Shown here: piece by piece, positions 54,201 to 64,000 of the stretch
How the letters are laid out: each line of letters begins with the position of its first letter
Numbering within the stretch: the stretch's first letter is position 1
NCBI GenBank assembly: GCA_032207245.1
Contig: CM063506.1
Location: forward strand, 17,769,682 to 17,833,681
Source of the DNA: Pardosa pseudoannulata
Lineage: Eukaryota; Arthropoda; Arachnida; Araneae; Lycosidae
Direction: 5' to 3'
DNA length: 64,000 nt
Notes under the pieces: model-generated
The model's input: the letters and a program-made list of their open reading frames with translations, nothing else
What the model was told of the DNA's origin: nothing
The model's database searches: none
Program-made: the position numbers and the translations under genes

Positions 54201-54900
54201 CTGGGTAAATTTATCCCATTATTTATTCATTAAAATTTCTCTAAATTAGTCTAAGAGAAATTAGGGATTTATAAGTTTCAAACTACACATTAAAACAGTG
54301 CACAAAAAAATTTAAATATCGAAAACAGAACAAAATATTATAAAGCCAAGAATATAATTTGAAGGTAATGATAATCTTATACCTGAAAATAACTCTAGAA
54401 TCCTCACTTACATATAAAAAGGGAAAAGAACACTGATGTTGCAAAACATTAAAAAAATATATACGAAATCATTAATACTCGACAATTATTTTTTACCGAT
54501 TATGATTACATCCATATTGTTAGGGACGCAAATGGAACTTAAATCATGATGCTATCAAATGTACTTCATAAATTAAATTTGAAAAATACTGAATTGAACA
54601 TGCCAATTATACTTAAATTTGAATTGTTTATTTAGAAATCATAAAGACAATAATACAGAATTAAAAAAACTAATAATGTTCACAAAAGGCAATTATAGGT
54701 ATTATTCATAGTTAGTGTTACTATAAAGAAAGACTCAAAATAACAATATATTATAATGTGAGAAAATATAATAGTGACGCTCAGGTAAGAAATGTATATG
54801 TAAAATACGGATTACGAAAAAAAATCGAAAGGAAGTACCCTTACAAGAAGTGTTAATCCCACTAATAACCATTCAACTCTTCAAGTTGAAATAAATATAC
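51220..54900 (-). other. PDS5 5'UTR intron, blank
   Basis: Separates the exon with the start codon from the presumed first exon near 55 kb. No mobile element or coding region was recognised. Possible first-exon donors on the minus strand (GTAAGG near 54840, GTAAGT near 54408) cannot be decided from sequence alone. Confidence 0.5.
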
Positions 54901-54949
54901 AGAATTGCATTCATTTACTTATGAAATTAGTTAAATATTATACACCATC

Positions 54950-55487
54950 AAACAATAAACATAAGCGATCTCCATCAAACGCTGCCATTTCCCGTGTTTC
55001 CAATTACTAAAAAACACTTTACGCGCTATTTCCTACTCTTGGTTTCCGGTTCGACAGTTACTGATTTATTTCTTTATAAAAGAATATTTATAAAAATTAA
55101 ATCCACAATTATCATTTATTTTCTTTAAAATTTCCTTCTAGGAAGACAGATGAATTATTCCCGGCGATTATCAGTAATATTGAAAAATTAAATAAAGTAG
55201 TCAATCTCCACATTCTCACCATAACATAAACATCTGTAAGGCAGGATGATAAGATTGGTTGTTGCATGCATTGCATGTTTGGTTTGTTGTTACAGTCAAA
55301 GTGTTACATGATCTCAGAATTAGAAGTTAGCGAGGGGTATTTAAATCATATTTCTCAAAATCAGCACAGTTGAAAACATGATAATGATGCATCTTTTTCT
55401 GTCTTAAGATTTTATCCTTACCATCTGTTGGAAAGATCGTTTTTTGTTACTAAAATGTACAAATGGCTTTAATGATATATTGTCTCG
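54950..55487. promoter_or_regulatory. Probable divergent promoter of PDS5 and DHX38 with DHX38 first exon
   Basis: CG dinucleotides, rare elsewhere, cluster at 54960-55170. On the minus strand there is CCGGAAACC (ETS-like core) near 55048 and AAATGGCAGCG (YY1-like GCCATTT on plus) near 54986, both typical of TATA-less housekeeping promoters. On the plus strand a strong donor TCG/GTAAGT at 55487/55488 could end a noncoding first exon of DHX38. Transcription starts are inferred, not seen. Confidence 0.5.
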
Positions 55488-56699
55488 GTAAGTACAATAT
55501 TTCGAATTGATATTATTATATTAAGCAATATTCTTATCTTGCATTTGCGTTTTCATAAAGCATTTTATCTTAGTTGTCTAGATTAGTTTATACATTATTA
55601 TAATCCATTCTAATTATAATAATTCAAGTATAAGTTAATTTTCCTTTATCACAATACTTTCTTTTTACATGCAGAAGCAAAATAAAAGAGAAATTGTGTT
55701 ATTTTTAATTCTCTTTTGAGGCTTTATTAACATAAAAATCTGCCTGTATGTCAATTGCATAATTTCAAATTAGAAATTAAATTCAAAATTTCATAAATGT
55801 GCAAGAGTCTCTAAATGAAATTAAAAAACTTTTAAAGAGTTTATCAGATTAAAATATATATATATATCAGTATTCTTGTGTAACAATTTTCAAAAAGAAA
55901 TGAAATGGGAGAATTGTTAATGATATAAAAATGAGTTATATGAAATTTTAAAGGATTATATAATGTTTTATATTTACCCATAAATTCTTTGATTTTAAAA
56001 TGTTCTAAGGCACTATCAGCCACATACTATCATTTAAAACAAATAATTTTATATATTCAGATATTTATCAAGTGCTTTTTTTTTCAATGTAAAGATTTCA
56101 TTTCTGTACTATTGGCTAGGATGCAAAGTTGTTTATTAGCTTGCAAGGAAACCGAATCACAGCGAAGTTCATCAATATTTCTTTCATTTTTTTTTTAAGA
56201 GGAGTAAGCATGTAGTAATTTAACTAATTGCATTTTAAGCAGTCTCCTTTAGTACGGTTTTAAAAAATTATTTTATGTAATTGAAATAGGATTTAAAAAA
56301 TTATCATATTATGAGAATTCAGAGCAGGTTTCAGCCATTTCACAAAATCCTCTTAGTGATTAATGATTCTGAAAAGAAAACACAGTAAGGAGTGCGTACT
56401 GTACGGTGTTAGTTCTTAGAAATACTTGGAATACCATAAGAGGAAATTTAGCTTTCGTTTAGATGCCAAGTTGCTAAAAAAAGGGGGTACCAGAAAAGAT
56501 AAACATCACTTGATTTAAGAAGCCTTAGAGATACAACTCTGAAGAAACCCGCCTTACCAAGAAAATGGCGTAAACACTGTTCGGACCAATCGTAGATGAG
56601 AGGAAAGAGGTTGCCAGCATGGGTACATTATCAAAATACTTATCACCAAAACAAAAATCGCCAACCTAGGAAAACGGTACTGAAGGTACAATATCCTCC

Positions 56700-57115
56700 T
56701 TAAAACTTTGACATATACATTATTTGCTGAAATGCAGTAGGAATATCTAATTGCATAATTTCACATCCATTTGTTAAACCTTGTGATAAACCTAATCTTA
56801 TTGTTGCTAATTTTGCTACTGGTCAATATACATCTTCTAAACATTCTTGTTAAAATCCCTTTGCTACAGATCTAGCTTTCTTTGAACCATCTTGTTTTGT
56901 TTGAACAACCATTTTATATTAATCACTTTCATATTATTAGGTAATTTTGTTTCTTTCCACGTGTCTTGTTTTTTTTTTTTTTTAATGAATTTAGTTCAAC
57001 CTTATAGCTCTTTGTTGTTCAACATCTTTAGCTACTTTATTGTAGTCTACTGGATGATTTTCATTTAAACATTTATTTCTACCAAAAATAGAAATTTTTC
57101 CAAATTTTATATGAA
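56700..57115 (-). pseudogene. Degraded Copia (Ty1-type) reverse transcriptase fragment
   Basis: Minus-strand pieces in more than one frame give ELNSL, TWKETKLP, a KWLF motif, KARSVAKGF and then, after stops, PVAKL and QLDI.TAF. This order is that of the N-terminal part of the Copia RT domain (KWVFK, KARLVAKGF.Q, FAPV, QLDVKTAF). There are in-frame stops and a poly-A-associated frameshift near 56975. It is dead and has no visible LTRs. Confidence 0.75.
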
Positions 57116-57143
57116 GTAGATAATTATAGATAATTCTTATCAA

Positions 57144-58379
57144 CTAGCATATAGCCCGTCATATGACGGGATCAGTAAAATTTTTTATTTTCCAGAATTG
57201 TAAAGAACCCTATGAGGCAGGTAAAAAAATGGGGTTTTTTTTAGCTGAAAATTACCTTTCAACAAAAATAATCGATTAAAATTATCACATATGTACTTAA
57301 TCTATTATTTAAGTTAAACAAAAAAGAAAATTATTTATGTAATATCTAAGTTTAGTGATAAAACGTATGAAAATAATAAAAAAAATATTTAAATAATTTA
57401 AAATAAGAAATGATTACATGAGATGGTTAAAGGAATGAAGTCATAATACTAGAAAAAAATTGTTATTTTTACCTATTTATTATGTGATAAATTGATAAAT
57501 TTAATCGCTTGCTCTTAAAATGGAGCTTGATATAATGGCATTAAATGCTCAAAAAGGACAGTATTTTTCGCTGTGATACGAAGCTTATTCATACCAATTT
57601 ACTTCAAAATCGAATCTATAGTTTAGGAAAAGATAAACTTTACTCGTTTTGAATTTTGCAAACTCTAACTCATCAAAAATCCAATATGGATGCTCTATCC
57701 ATTCCAGGTACAACAGCTTCATAGCCTCTAGGACAGATGGGCAGAACTTAAGCTATTATTACATTATGAGAAGAAAGTTTAAGGATACACAACATGAAAT
57801 GTTTATGTGGCCAGGGACATCCATAAAGTAATATGTGAATTTAATAAAATAAAAATAATAAAAATTATAAAAAGTTGAAAAAATAGTAAAAATTTATTTT
57901 AAAAATAATAAAACAACTTTCGGAATAAAAATTTTAAAGAAAAAGCAGAAAATATTAAATTTATTAGACCTTAAAAAGAATTGGCTGCTTCGGGGCTAGA
58001 ACCGTCAACCCGAGAAGTACAACAATCAAGTGGGCGGACTTTCTACCAAACGTACAATGCCTGCACGTTGTGAGCAAACTAATTAGAGTATATGAAGTCA
58101 GGTAGGTAAGTAGAAACAGTCCAGAAATTTAAATATTACTCTCTGCCTTTACCATCCTATCAAGAATGAATTTCGTATAGAATAAGAAGATGGTTAAGGA
58201 TTGAAATAATAGCATTAAATGCTCGAAAGGGGGGGATGGGGTGGATTTCGAACTCGCTTTCAATTTTGCTAACCCTAGCTCATGAAAAATCCAATATGGA
58301 TGCCTGTATCCATTCCAGGTACAACCGCTTCAGAAATTCGCGGACAGACAACTTAGGCTATTTATTATTATATAGGGGA
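57144..58379 (-). mobile_element. Compound non-autonomous Helitron (1,236 bp) with two heads and one tail
   Basis: The minus strand begins TCCCCTATATAATAATAAATAG after an A and ends with the perfect hairpin CCCGTCATATGACGGG, CTATATG and CTAG before a T. A second, decayed head lies inside (ending near 57770, with AATAATAGCTTAAGTT), so there are two 5' ends and one 3' end. The outer part holds the tRNA-like module (57990-58075). It lies within the DHX38 5'UTR intron. Confidence 0.82.
57990..58075 (-). other. tRNA-like module inside Helitron, second copy
   Basis: On the minus strand TTTGGTAGAAAGTCCGCCC (D-arm-like) precedes CGGGTTGACGGTTCTAGCCC (T-arm/B-box-like). It corresponds to 31970-32045 and is better preserved. 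Confidence 0.55.
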
Positions 58380-58906
58380 TACTGACTTAAAATAATATTG
58401 CTCTAACAAGCGCAAGTATAAAAATTAATTCCATAGTATATAGTTATAATGAATGAAATTAAACATATATACTACCATATCTTTCAAAAAGTATTAAATT
58501 TAGACATTTGATTCATAATTCTTTAAAAATGAATTTTTTTTTACTTATTATGTCAGCTGGGGATATATTTATTTTCAGCAAATATTTAAAGAGAAACTTA
58601 ATACAAAAATGACTGTGCTTTAAAAATTCTAATTTTTCATTGAATTTAAAACATTGCTGCTGTTGTTCAGTATTAAAGGTAAAATTTACTGAAATTAACA
58701 TTTTAACTACAAAAAAGTGTAATCTAAAAAATATTATTATAGCAGTTGTACAGAGTGATTCATCAAAATTTTTACTGTTTTAATATTATTAGTATTAATT
58801 TGTCAGTGAAATATACAAATATATACCAGAGTTCTTAAATGTTATTTAAATCTTTTTTTCATTTTTTTCAGGTGAGTTTGCATAGACATATGTACAGTAT
58901 ATTAAG

Positions 58907-61900
58907 ATGTCATCAATACACAGATTAGAAGGATCCAGTAATGAAGTTGGAGGTCTTATTATAAAGAAAAAATCAAATGATGATGCAGTATTTAAAGTTC
59001 CTGCTCCTAAAAAATCTTTACTGGGTTTAGATGCATTAGCTGAGCAGAGAAGAAAAGAGAAAAAGGAATTTGACAATGATAAAATAAAAATTACATCATC
59101 TTCCAATTCAAGAGAGAGATGTGATAATGAAAATAAAGAATACAAAAAAAGGAAATACAGGACATCATCTGATGAAACACCAACTTACACAGGGGGTGTC
59201 AATCAAGAATATTTGAAACGTGTTCATGGACGGCAGGAACGTGAAAAAGAGAGAGGATTATATGTCTCATCAAAACATAAGCGTCATAAAGATACTGCAA
59301 GGGAGAAGGATAAAAGCTATAAAAGACATAGTAGCAGCCGTGATAAAAATAGGTCTTACAGATCTAGAGATTCATCAAGAAGGTCAGTTGAATCCTCTTA
59401 TAGAGATGAACCACCATCTCCACAAATACATCCGAGAGATTCACCATCTAGATCTGGATGGGATGATGATGATTCATTACCTTGTTCTCGATCATCATGG
59501 GATTTACCATCACCTAGACGTTCTCCAGACAGATATAGTGAAAGGAGTTACAGAAGCAAAAGCTATAGAAATACTGATTCACCAACTCCAACTCCTGGTT
59601 ATAAATACAATAATTGGGTGAATAACAGAAAGCAGTCTGGAGCTACCCCTCAGGTTACTACAGAAAGAGATGAAAAAATACCCTGGTCCAACGAAGAAGA
59701 AAGATTGGAATGGGAAGAGGAAATAAAAAGATTAGACCGGGAATGGTATTCAATGGATGAAGGTTATGATGACAATAATAATCCATTTTCAGGTTTGTCA
59801 GCTGAGTATACAAAGAAGAAAGAAGAAGCACTTGAACAGAAAAAGAAAAAACGAATGTCAGCGCAACAAAGACAGATTCATAAAGATAATGAAAAATGGG
59901 AAACTAATAGAATGTTGACTAGTGGAGTAGTGCAAAAATTGGAATATGATGATGATTTTGAAGAAGATAATGAAGCTCGAGTTCATCTGCTTGTGCAAAA
60001 TGTTGTACCACCTTTCCTTGATGGTCGTATAGTGTTTACTAAACAACCTGAACCTATAGTGCCTGTTAAAGATCCAACTTCAGATATGGCTATTATAGCT
60101 CGCAAAGGTAGTTTAGCTGTTAGGACATTTCGAGAGCAAAAGGAACGAAAAAAAGCTCAGAAAAAAGAGTGGGAACTTGCAGGAACTAGATTAGGAGATA
60201 TAATGGGTATTAAAAAGAAAGATGAGAGTGAAGAAAAAAACAAAGAAGATGACACTGATTATAAAGAGGATCATAAGTTTGCTGAACACATGAAACAAAC
60301 AGGTGAGGCAACTAGTGACTTTGCTAAGAAAAAATCAATTATACAGCAACGGCAGTATTTACCAGTTTTTGCTGTAAGACAAGAATTACTAAATGTAATA
60401 AGGGACAATAGTGTTATAATCATTGTTGGGGAAACTGGATCTGGTAAAACAACACAACTTACACAGTACTTACATGAAGATGGATATAGCAAGTATGGAA
60501 TGATTGGCTGTACTCAGCCTAGAAGAGTAGCAGCTATGTCTGTTGCTAAACGTGTATCTGATGAAATGCATGTTCAGTTAGGTGAAGAAGTTGGTTATGC
60601 TATTAGATTTGAAGACTGTACAAGTGAAAAGACTATTATAAAATATATGACTGATGGTATTCTTTTAAGAGAATCTCTAAGAGAGTCAGACCTAGATAAT
60701 TACAGTGCTATAATAATGGATGAAGCTCATGAAAGATCTTTAAGTACAGATGTTCTATTCGGATTGCTTAGAGAAGTTGTTGCACGAAGACAAGACTTAA
60801 AACTTATTGTAACTTCTGCAACAATGGATGCATCAAAATTTGCAAGTTTTTTTGGAAATGTTCCTTCTTTTGTTATACCTGGCAGAACTTTTCCTGTGGA
60901 ATTATTTTTTAGCAAAAATCCAATTGAAGATTATGTTGATTCTGCTGTAAAACAGGTTCTTCAAATTCATTTGCAGCAAACTACTGGTGATATTTTAGTA
61001 TTTATGCCAGGACAAGAAGACATTGAAGTAACTTGTGAATTGATTTCTGAGCGACTAGGAGAAATTGAAAATGCCCCACAACTGGCTATCCTACCAATAT
61101 ATTCACAACTTCCAAGTGATTTGCAAGCAAAGATATTTCAGAAAGCTCCTGATGGTGTTCGAAAATGTGTTGTTGCTACAAATATTGCTGAAACTTCTTT
61201 AACTGTAGATGGTATTATGTTTGTTGTTGATAGTGGATATTGTAAGCTTAAAGTTTATAACCCAAGGATAGGTATGGATGCTTTACAGATTTATCCAATT
61301 AGTCAGGCAAATGCAAACCAACGATCTGGTAGGGCTGGAAGAACTGGTCCTGGTCATTGTTTCCGTTTGTATACTGAAAGCCAATATAAAAATGAAATGT
61401 TAATGACTACTGTTCCAGAAATTCAAAGAACAAATTTAGCTAATGTTGTTTTGCTGTTAAAATCTCTAGGTGTTGAAAATCTTTTGCAGTTTCATTTCAT
61501 GGATCCTCCACCTCAAGATAATATGTTGAACTCCATGTATCAGTTATGGATACTTGGTGCCTTGGATAATATAGGTAACTTAACGTCGCTAGGTAGAAGT
61601 ATGATTGAATTCCCATTAGATCCTCCATTATCAAAAATGCTTATTGTATCTTGTGATATGAAATGTAGTGCAGAAATTCTGATAATAGTTTCTATGTTAT
61701 CAGTTCCTGCAATATTTTATAGACCTAAGGGAAGGGAAGAGGAAAGTGACTTAGCTAGGGAAAAATTCCAAGTTCCAGAAAGTGATCACCTCACATTTTT
61801 AAATGTTTATTTACAATGGAAACAACATAAATTTTCATCATCATGGTGTAATGAACATTTTATTCATGTTAAAGCTATGCGAAAAGTGCGAGAAGTCAAG

Positions 61901-62437
61901 CAACAGTTAAAAGAAATTATGGTGCAGCAAAAGCTACCTGTTGTGTCTTCTGGTACAGAATGGGACATTATTCGCAAATGTATTTGTTCAGCTTATTTCC
62001 ACCAAGCTGCAAGGTTAAAAGGCATTGGAGAATATGTAAATTGTCGAACAGGTATGCCTTGTCACTTGCATCCAACAAGTGCTTTATTTGGAATGGGTTA
62101 TACTCCTGATTATATTGTTTACCATGAACTTGTTATGACAAGTAAAGAATATATGCAATGTGTGACAGCTGTGGATGGCCACTGGCTGGCAGAGTTGGGA
62201 CCAATGTTTTATAGTATCAAGGAATCTGTCCATTCACGAATGGAAAATAGAAAGCTTGCAAAAATGAGTCAGAATCAAATGGAAGAAGAAATGGCATCAG
62301 CAGAGAAAGAATTGCAAGAAAGAAAGCTAAAGGAAAAGGAAATACTTTCATCAACAAGGAAGAAAACACAAATTTTCACACCAGGAAAAGGTGATTCAGG
62401 TACTCCAAGAAGACGACCTGAGCGCTTTGGATTATGA
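58907..62437 (+). CDS. DHX38: Pre-mRNA-splicing ATP-dependent RNA helicase DHX38 / PRP16, intronless
   Basis: 1,176-residue DEAH-box helicase that remodels the spliceosome after the first transesterification step and before exon ligation. The start SSIHRLEG and end PERFGL match human DHX38, so the protein is complete. Residues about 60-250 are an Arg/Ser-rich, charged, disordered tail. From about 330 on comes the conserved pre-helicase part ([21 protein letters not shown]). Helicase motifs: GETGSGKTT at 508-516, TQPRRVAA 536-543, DEAH 605-608, SAT 637-639, QRSGRAGR 805-812; then the winged-helix/HA2 part and OB fold with IGEYVN and [13 protein letters not shown]. No catalytic residue is missing. 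There is no intron in the coding frame, unlike vertebrate DHX38 and the neighbouring PDS5. The 5' leader probably has one intron. Start chosen because the family homology begins there. Confidence 0.98.
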   Translation: MSSIHRLEGSSNEVGGLIIKKKSNDDAVFKVPAPKKSLLGLDALAEQRRKEKKEFDNDKIKITSSSNSRERCDNENKEYKKRKYRTSSDETPTYTGGVNQEYLKRVHGRQEREKERGLYVSSKHKRHKDTAREKDKSYKRHSSSRDKNRSYRSRDSSRRSVESSYRDEPPSPQIHPRDSPSRSGWDDDDSLPCSRSSWDLPSPRRSPDRYSERSYRSKSYRNTDSPTPTPGYKYNNWVNNRKQSGATPQVTTERDEKIPWSNEEERLEWEEEIKRLDREWYSMDEGYDDNNNPFSGLSAEYTKKKEEALEQKKKKRMSAQQRQIHKDNEKWETNRMLTSGVVQKLEYDDDFEEDNEARVHLLVQNVVPPFLDGRIVFTKQPEPIVPVKDPTSDMAIIARKGSLAVRTFREQKERKKAQKKEWELAGTRLGDIMGIKKKDESEEKNKEDDTDYKEDHKFAEHMKQTGEATSDFAKKKSIIQQRQYLPVFAVRQELLNVIRDNSVIIIVGETGSGKTTQLTQYLHEDGYSKYGMIGCTQPRRVAAMSVAKRVSDEMHVQLGEEVGYAIRFEDCTSEKTIIKYMTDGILLRESLRESDLDNYSAIIMDEAHERSLSTDVLFGLLREVVARRQDLKLIVTSATMDASKFASFFGNVPSFVIPGRTFPVELFFSKNPIEDYVDSAVKQVLQIHLQQTTGDILVFMPGQEDIEVTCELISERLGEIENAPQLAILPIYSQLPSDLQAKIFQKAPDGVRKCVVATNIAETSLTVDGIMFVVDSGYCKLKVYNPRIGMDALQIYPISQANANQRSGRAGRTGPGHCFRLYTESQYKNEMLMTTVPEIQRTNLANVVLLLKSLGVENLLQFHFMDPPPQDNMLNSMYQLWILGALDNIGNLTSLGRSMIEFPLDPPLSKMLIVSCDMKCSAEILIIVSMLSVPAIFYRPKGREEESDLAREKFQVPESDHLTFLNVYLQWKQHKFSSSWCNEHFIHVKAMRKVREVKQQLKEIMVQQKLPVVSSGTEWDIIRKCICSAYFHQAARLKGIGEYVNCRTGMPCHLHPTSALFGMGYTPDYIVYHELVMTSKEYMQCVTAVDGHWLAELGPMFYSIKESVHSRMENRKLAKMSQNQMEEEMASAEKELQERKLKEKEILSSTRKKTQIFTPGKGDSGTPRRRPERFGL

Positions 62438-62625
62438 TTTGAATATATATTTGTGAATTTTGTATATACATTATATAAACTTGAAAACATTTTTAAGTAC
62501 AAATGAAATTTTACTTTTGTTCTGTTTTTAATTTATTGACTTTGAAACTTTTTTACAAGATATAAATGAATTGCATTCTGAAATTTAACTGTTTAATAAT
62601 AAAGTACCAGTGTTTTAACATGAAA
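62438..62625 (+). terminator. DHX38: DHX38 3'UTR and polyadenylation signal
   Basis: AATAAA at 62598-62603, 161 nt after the stop codon, followed by a TGTTTTAAC/TTGTTCG GT-rich area. A second AATAAA at 62791-62796 could serve a longer form. There is no genomic poly-A tract at this site. Confidence 0.7.
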
Positions 62626-63009
62626 GCATGTTGTTCGAAGGCGAAATGTTCATTGTAAGATTTATTAAAAAAATTGATACTTTCTCAATCTTGATGCAAT
62701 ATTTTATCTCCCAACTTCATTTTTGACTTTTAAAGCTTTTGTCGTAATGATGATATTGAGGTAAATCTCAGAGATTTTATTTTCTTTTATAATAAAGTAA
62801 GCCTTTGTGAATGATAAAATTATCTCATAACATTATGAATTTAAGTCTCGTAACTTAATTGAAGAAATTATTTACACATTAATTTTAAATTTAAAGTTCT
62901 GTAAGATTTTTTTTCAATTCTTTGTTAACTGATATTGCAATTCACTCCCAGTTGTTTTAAGTTTTGAAGTTTTTCTCTCTGCTTTGTAGTTATCTCCTAA
63001 ATTATTTGA

Positions 63010-63040
63010 CTCAGTTTCATTAGCCCTTGTGTAGCAAAAA
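63010..63040 (+). mobile_element. SINE tail fragment
   Basis: AGTTTCATTAGCCCTTGTGT then AGCAAAAA matches the tail of the main SINE (GTTTCATTAGCCCTCGTGTT). It stops abruptly where a CAGGG terminus begins at 63041. Confidence 0.65.
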
Positions 63041-64000
63041 CAGGGTTGTATCGGTTTTAACTATAGGGGTTTAAACCAGTGGTTTTAACCGTCCTGGTCA
63101 ATATCAATTTTGACCAGTTTTGACCACTGAAATTCACTTTTCAATATATTTAATACTAATCGAACATAGGTTACTAGCATATGAAAAGGCAAGTAATATT
63201 TGTTAAAAATGTCATAATATAAATAACATCAGCAAAAAACAAATATAACATAACACCAAGATACAAAAAAAAAAAAAAAAAAGTTTTTTTTTTTTTTGTA
63301 CAAGCTGTTTTATATGTAATTTATGTTGAATTCAAAAAATGGTTATAAGTAACAAATTTTGTAGTTGTCTCTAAATTTAAATGATTTCGTAATTTATTTT
63401 GGATTATTCCAAACTTCGAAAATAATCTTTCTCTATAGATGAAGAGCTAGCACAACAGTTCATTAGATGTATTGTAAAATCAACAAATTTTATGTGTATG
63501 CCTTTAACCTTCTTCATTGCTGCCCACCAGACATGAGAACCAAGTGTATATTTTACACTTTCAGAAAAGAAGGATTCAGGATATGGTGCAGATTCTGCTT
63601 TAAATGCAATCACAAGAGTTAAGGTAGGATCAATATTACCATTGTCTTGCTATTTCCTGCTTCTCTTCATCAATACCTTTATCCATGTAGACAGGATTCA
63701 GCATATGTGCCAGAAAATGAACTAGGGTTACATTTTCATTAAATCAAGACTGTATCACATCAGAATAAGCTTCAATATCTTTCACTTTTAACAATCTTGA
63801 TCATTCATCGCATGCATCAGATATAGTAGCTTCTTTGTGAAGTTTATCTAAAGTGAAATAGGCATAAGTTGATTTTGTAAGTGCTTTACCTCTTTCTGTA
63901 TGCCTACATTGTTAATTATTTGAACAATGTTGTCATCAATGTATAAGCATGTTAAATTTCATAAACTTGTTACTGTAATATTTTATTTAACTGCAATACT
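63041..64000 (-). pseudogene. Degraded hAT transposase (C-terminal part), partial
   Basis: The minus-strand frames give ending pieces typical of hAT transposases: AHMLNPVYMDKGIDEEKQE, then VKYTLGSHVWWAA, CCASSSSIEKDYF and, after a frameshift near 63415, GIIQNKLRNHLNLE. This order (LA..LDP.Y, then the dimerisation region ending in R/K.RN.L) is that of the hAT C-terminus. Stops occur, e.g. near 63810. A terminus candidate CAGGGTTGTATCGG lies at 63041 with subterminal GGTTTTAAC repeats. The 5' part lies off the window. Confidence 0.7.

Larger units (their letters stand above)
55488..58871 (+). other. DHX38: Probable 5'UTR intron of DHX38
   Basis: Runs from the consensus donor GTAAGT to a long pyrimidine tract ending TTTTTTTCAG at 58862-58871, 35 nt before the ATG. 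It contains a short (AT)n at 55853, an unassigned moderately GC-rich patch (56380-56700), a Copia relic and a compound Helitron. The bases after the acceptor are GTGAGT, themselves a donor consensus. Confidence 0.5.

Noticed and set aside
58846..59145. Minus-strand frame over the DHX38 start
   Set aside because: Antisense shadow of the conserved DHX38 coding sequence, as are the others at 59858-62502.
59220..59621. 133-codon plus-strand frame inside DHX38
   Set aside because: Alternate frame of the low-complexity Arg/Ser region.
1..64000. CRISPR array, operon or bacterial features
   Set aside because: All direct repeats are transposon- or microsatellite-derived; genes are spliced and eukaryotic.

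Overview
The window is AT-rich animal nuclear DNA. It holds two protein-coding genes in divergent (head-to-head) orientation, and nearly everything else is intron or transposon debris. The small-exon/large-intron gene structure and a mobile-element mix of BEL/Pao, Copia, hAT, piggyBac-like MITEs, Helitrons and tRNA-derived SINEs point to an arthropod with a fairly large genome. A chelicerate such as a spider is my guess, but nothing here fixes the species.

Left three quarters (1083-51207, minus strand): most of the gene for the cohesin regulator PDS5. I traced 26 coding exons with GT-AG borders. They join in one open frame of 1,095 codons. The start codon is at 51207 and the C-terminal tail lies off the left edge. 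Its introns carry four copies of a ~540-bp terminal-inverted-repeat element with 6-bp target duplications, three copies of a second inverted-repeat element, five piggyBac-like TTAA elements, three Helitron copies, several SINEs, a BEL/Pao fragment between 44-bp direct repeats, a solo LTR, palindromic MITEs, a 394-bp tandem array, local duplications and long (AT)n runs.

54.9-55.5 kb: a CpG-containing interval that probably acts as the shared divergent promoter. 55.49-58.87 kb: probable 5'UTR intron of the right-hand gene, containing a broken Copia reverse transcriptase and a compound Helitron.

58907-62437 (plus strand): a complete DHX38/PRP16 spliceosomal DEAH helicase of 1,176 residues encoded without any intron, in contrast to its neighbour. 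63.0-64.0 kb: a decayed hAT transposase (minus strand) that seems to have landed inside a SINE.

The two genes work in different processes (sister-chromatid cohesion and pre-mRNA splicing). Their link is shared promoter DNA, not a pathway. I found no CRISPR, operon or bacterial feature. The most unusual items are the Helitron family with a tRNA-like module, the truncated BEL copy with 44-bp flanking repeats, the 6-bp-TSD MITE family, and nested insertions whose empty sites survive in neighbouring duplicate copies.
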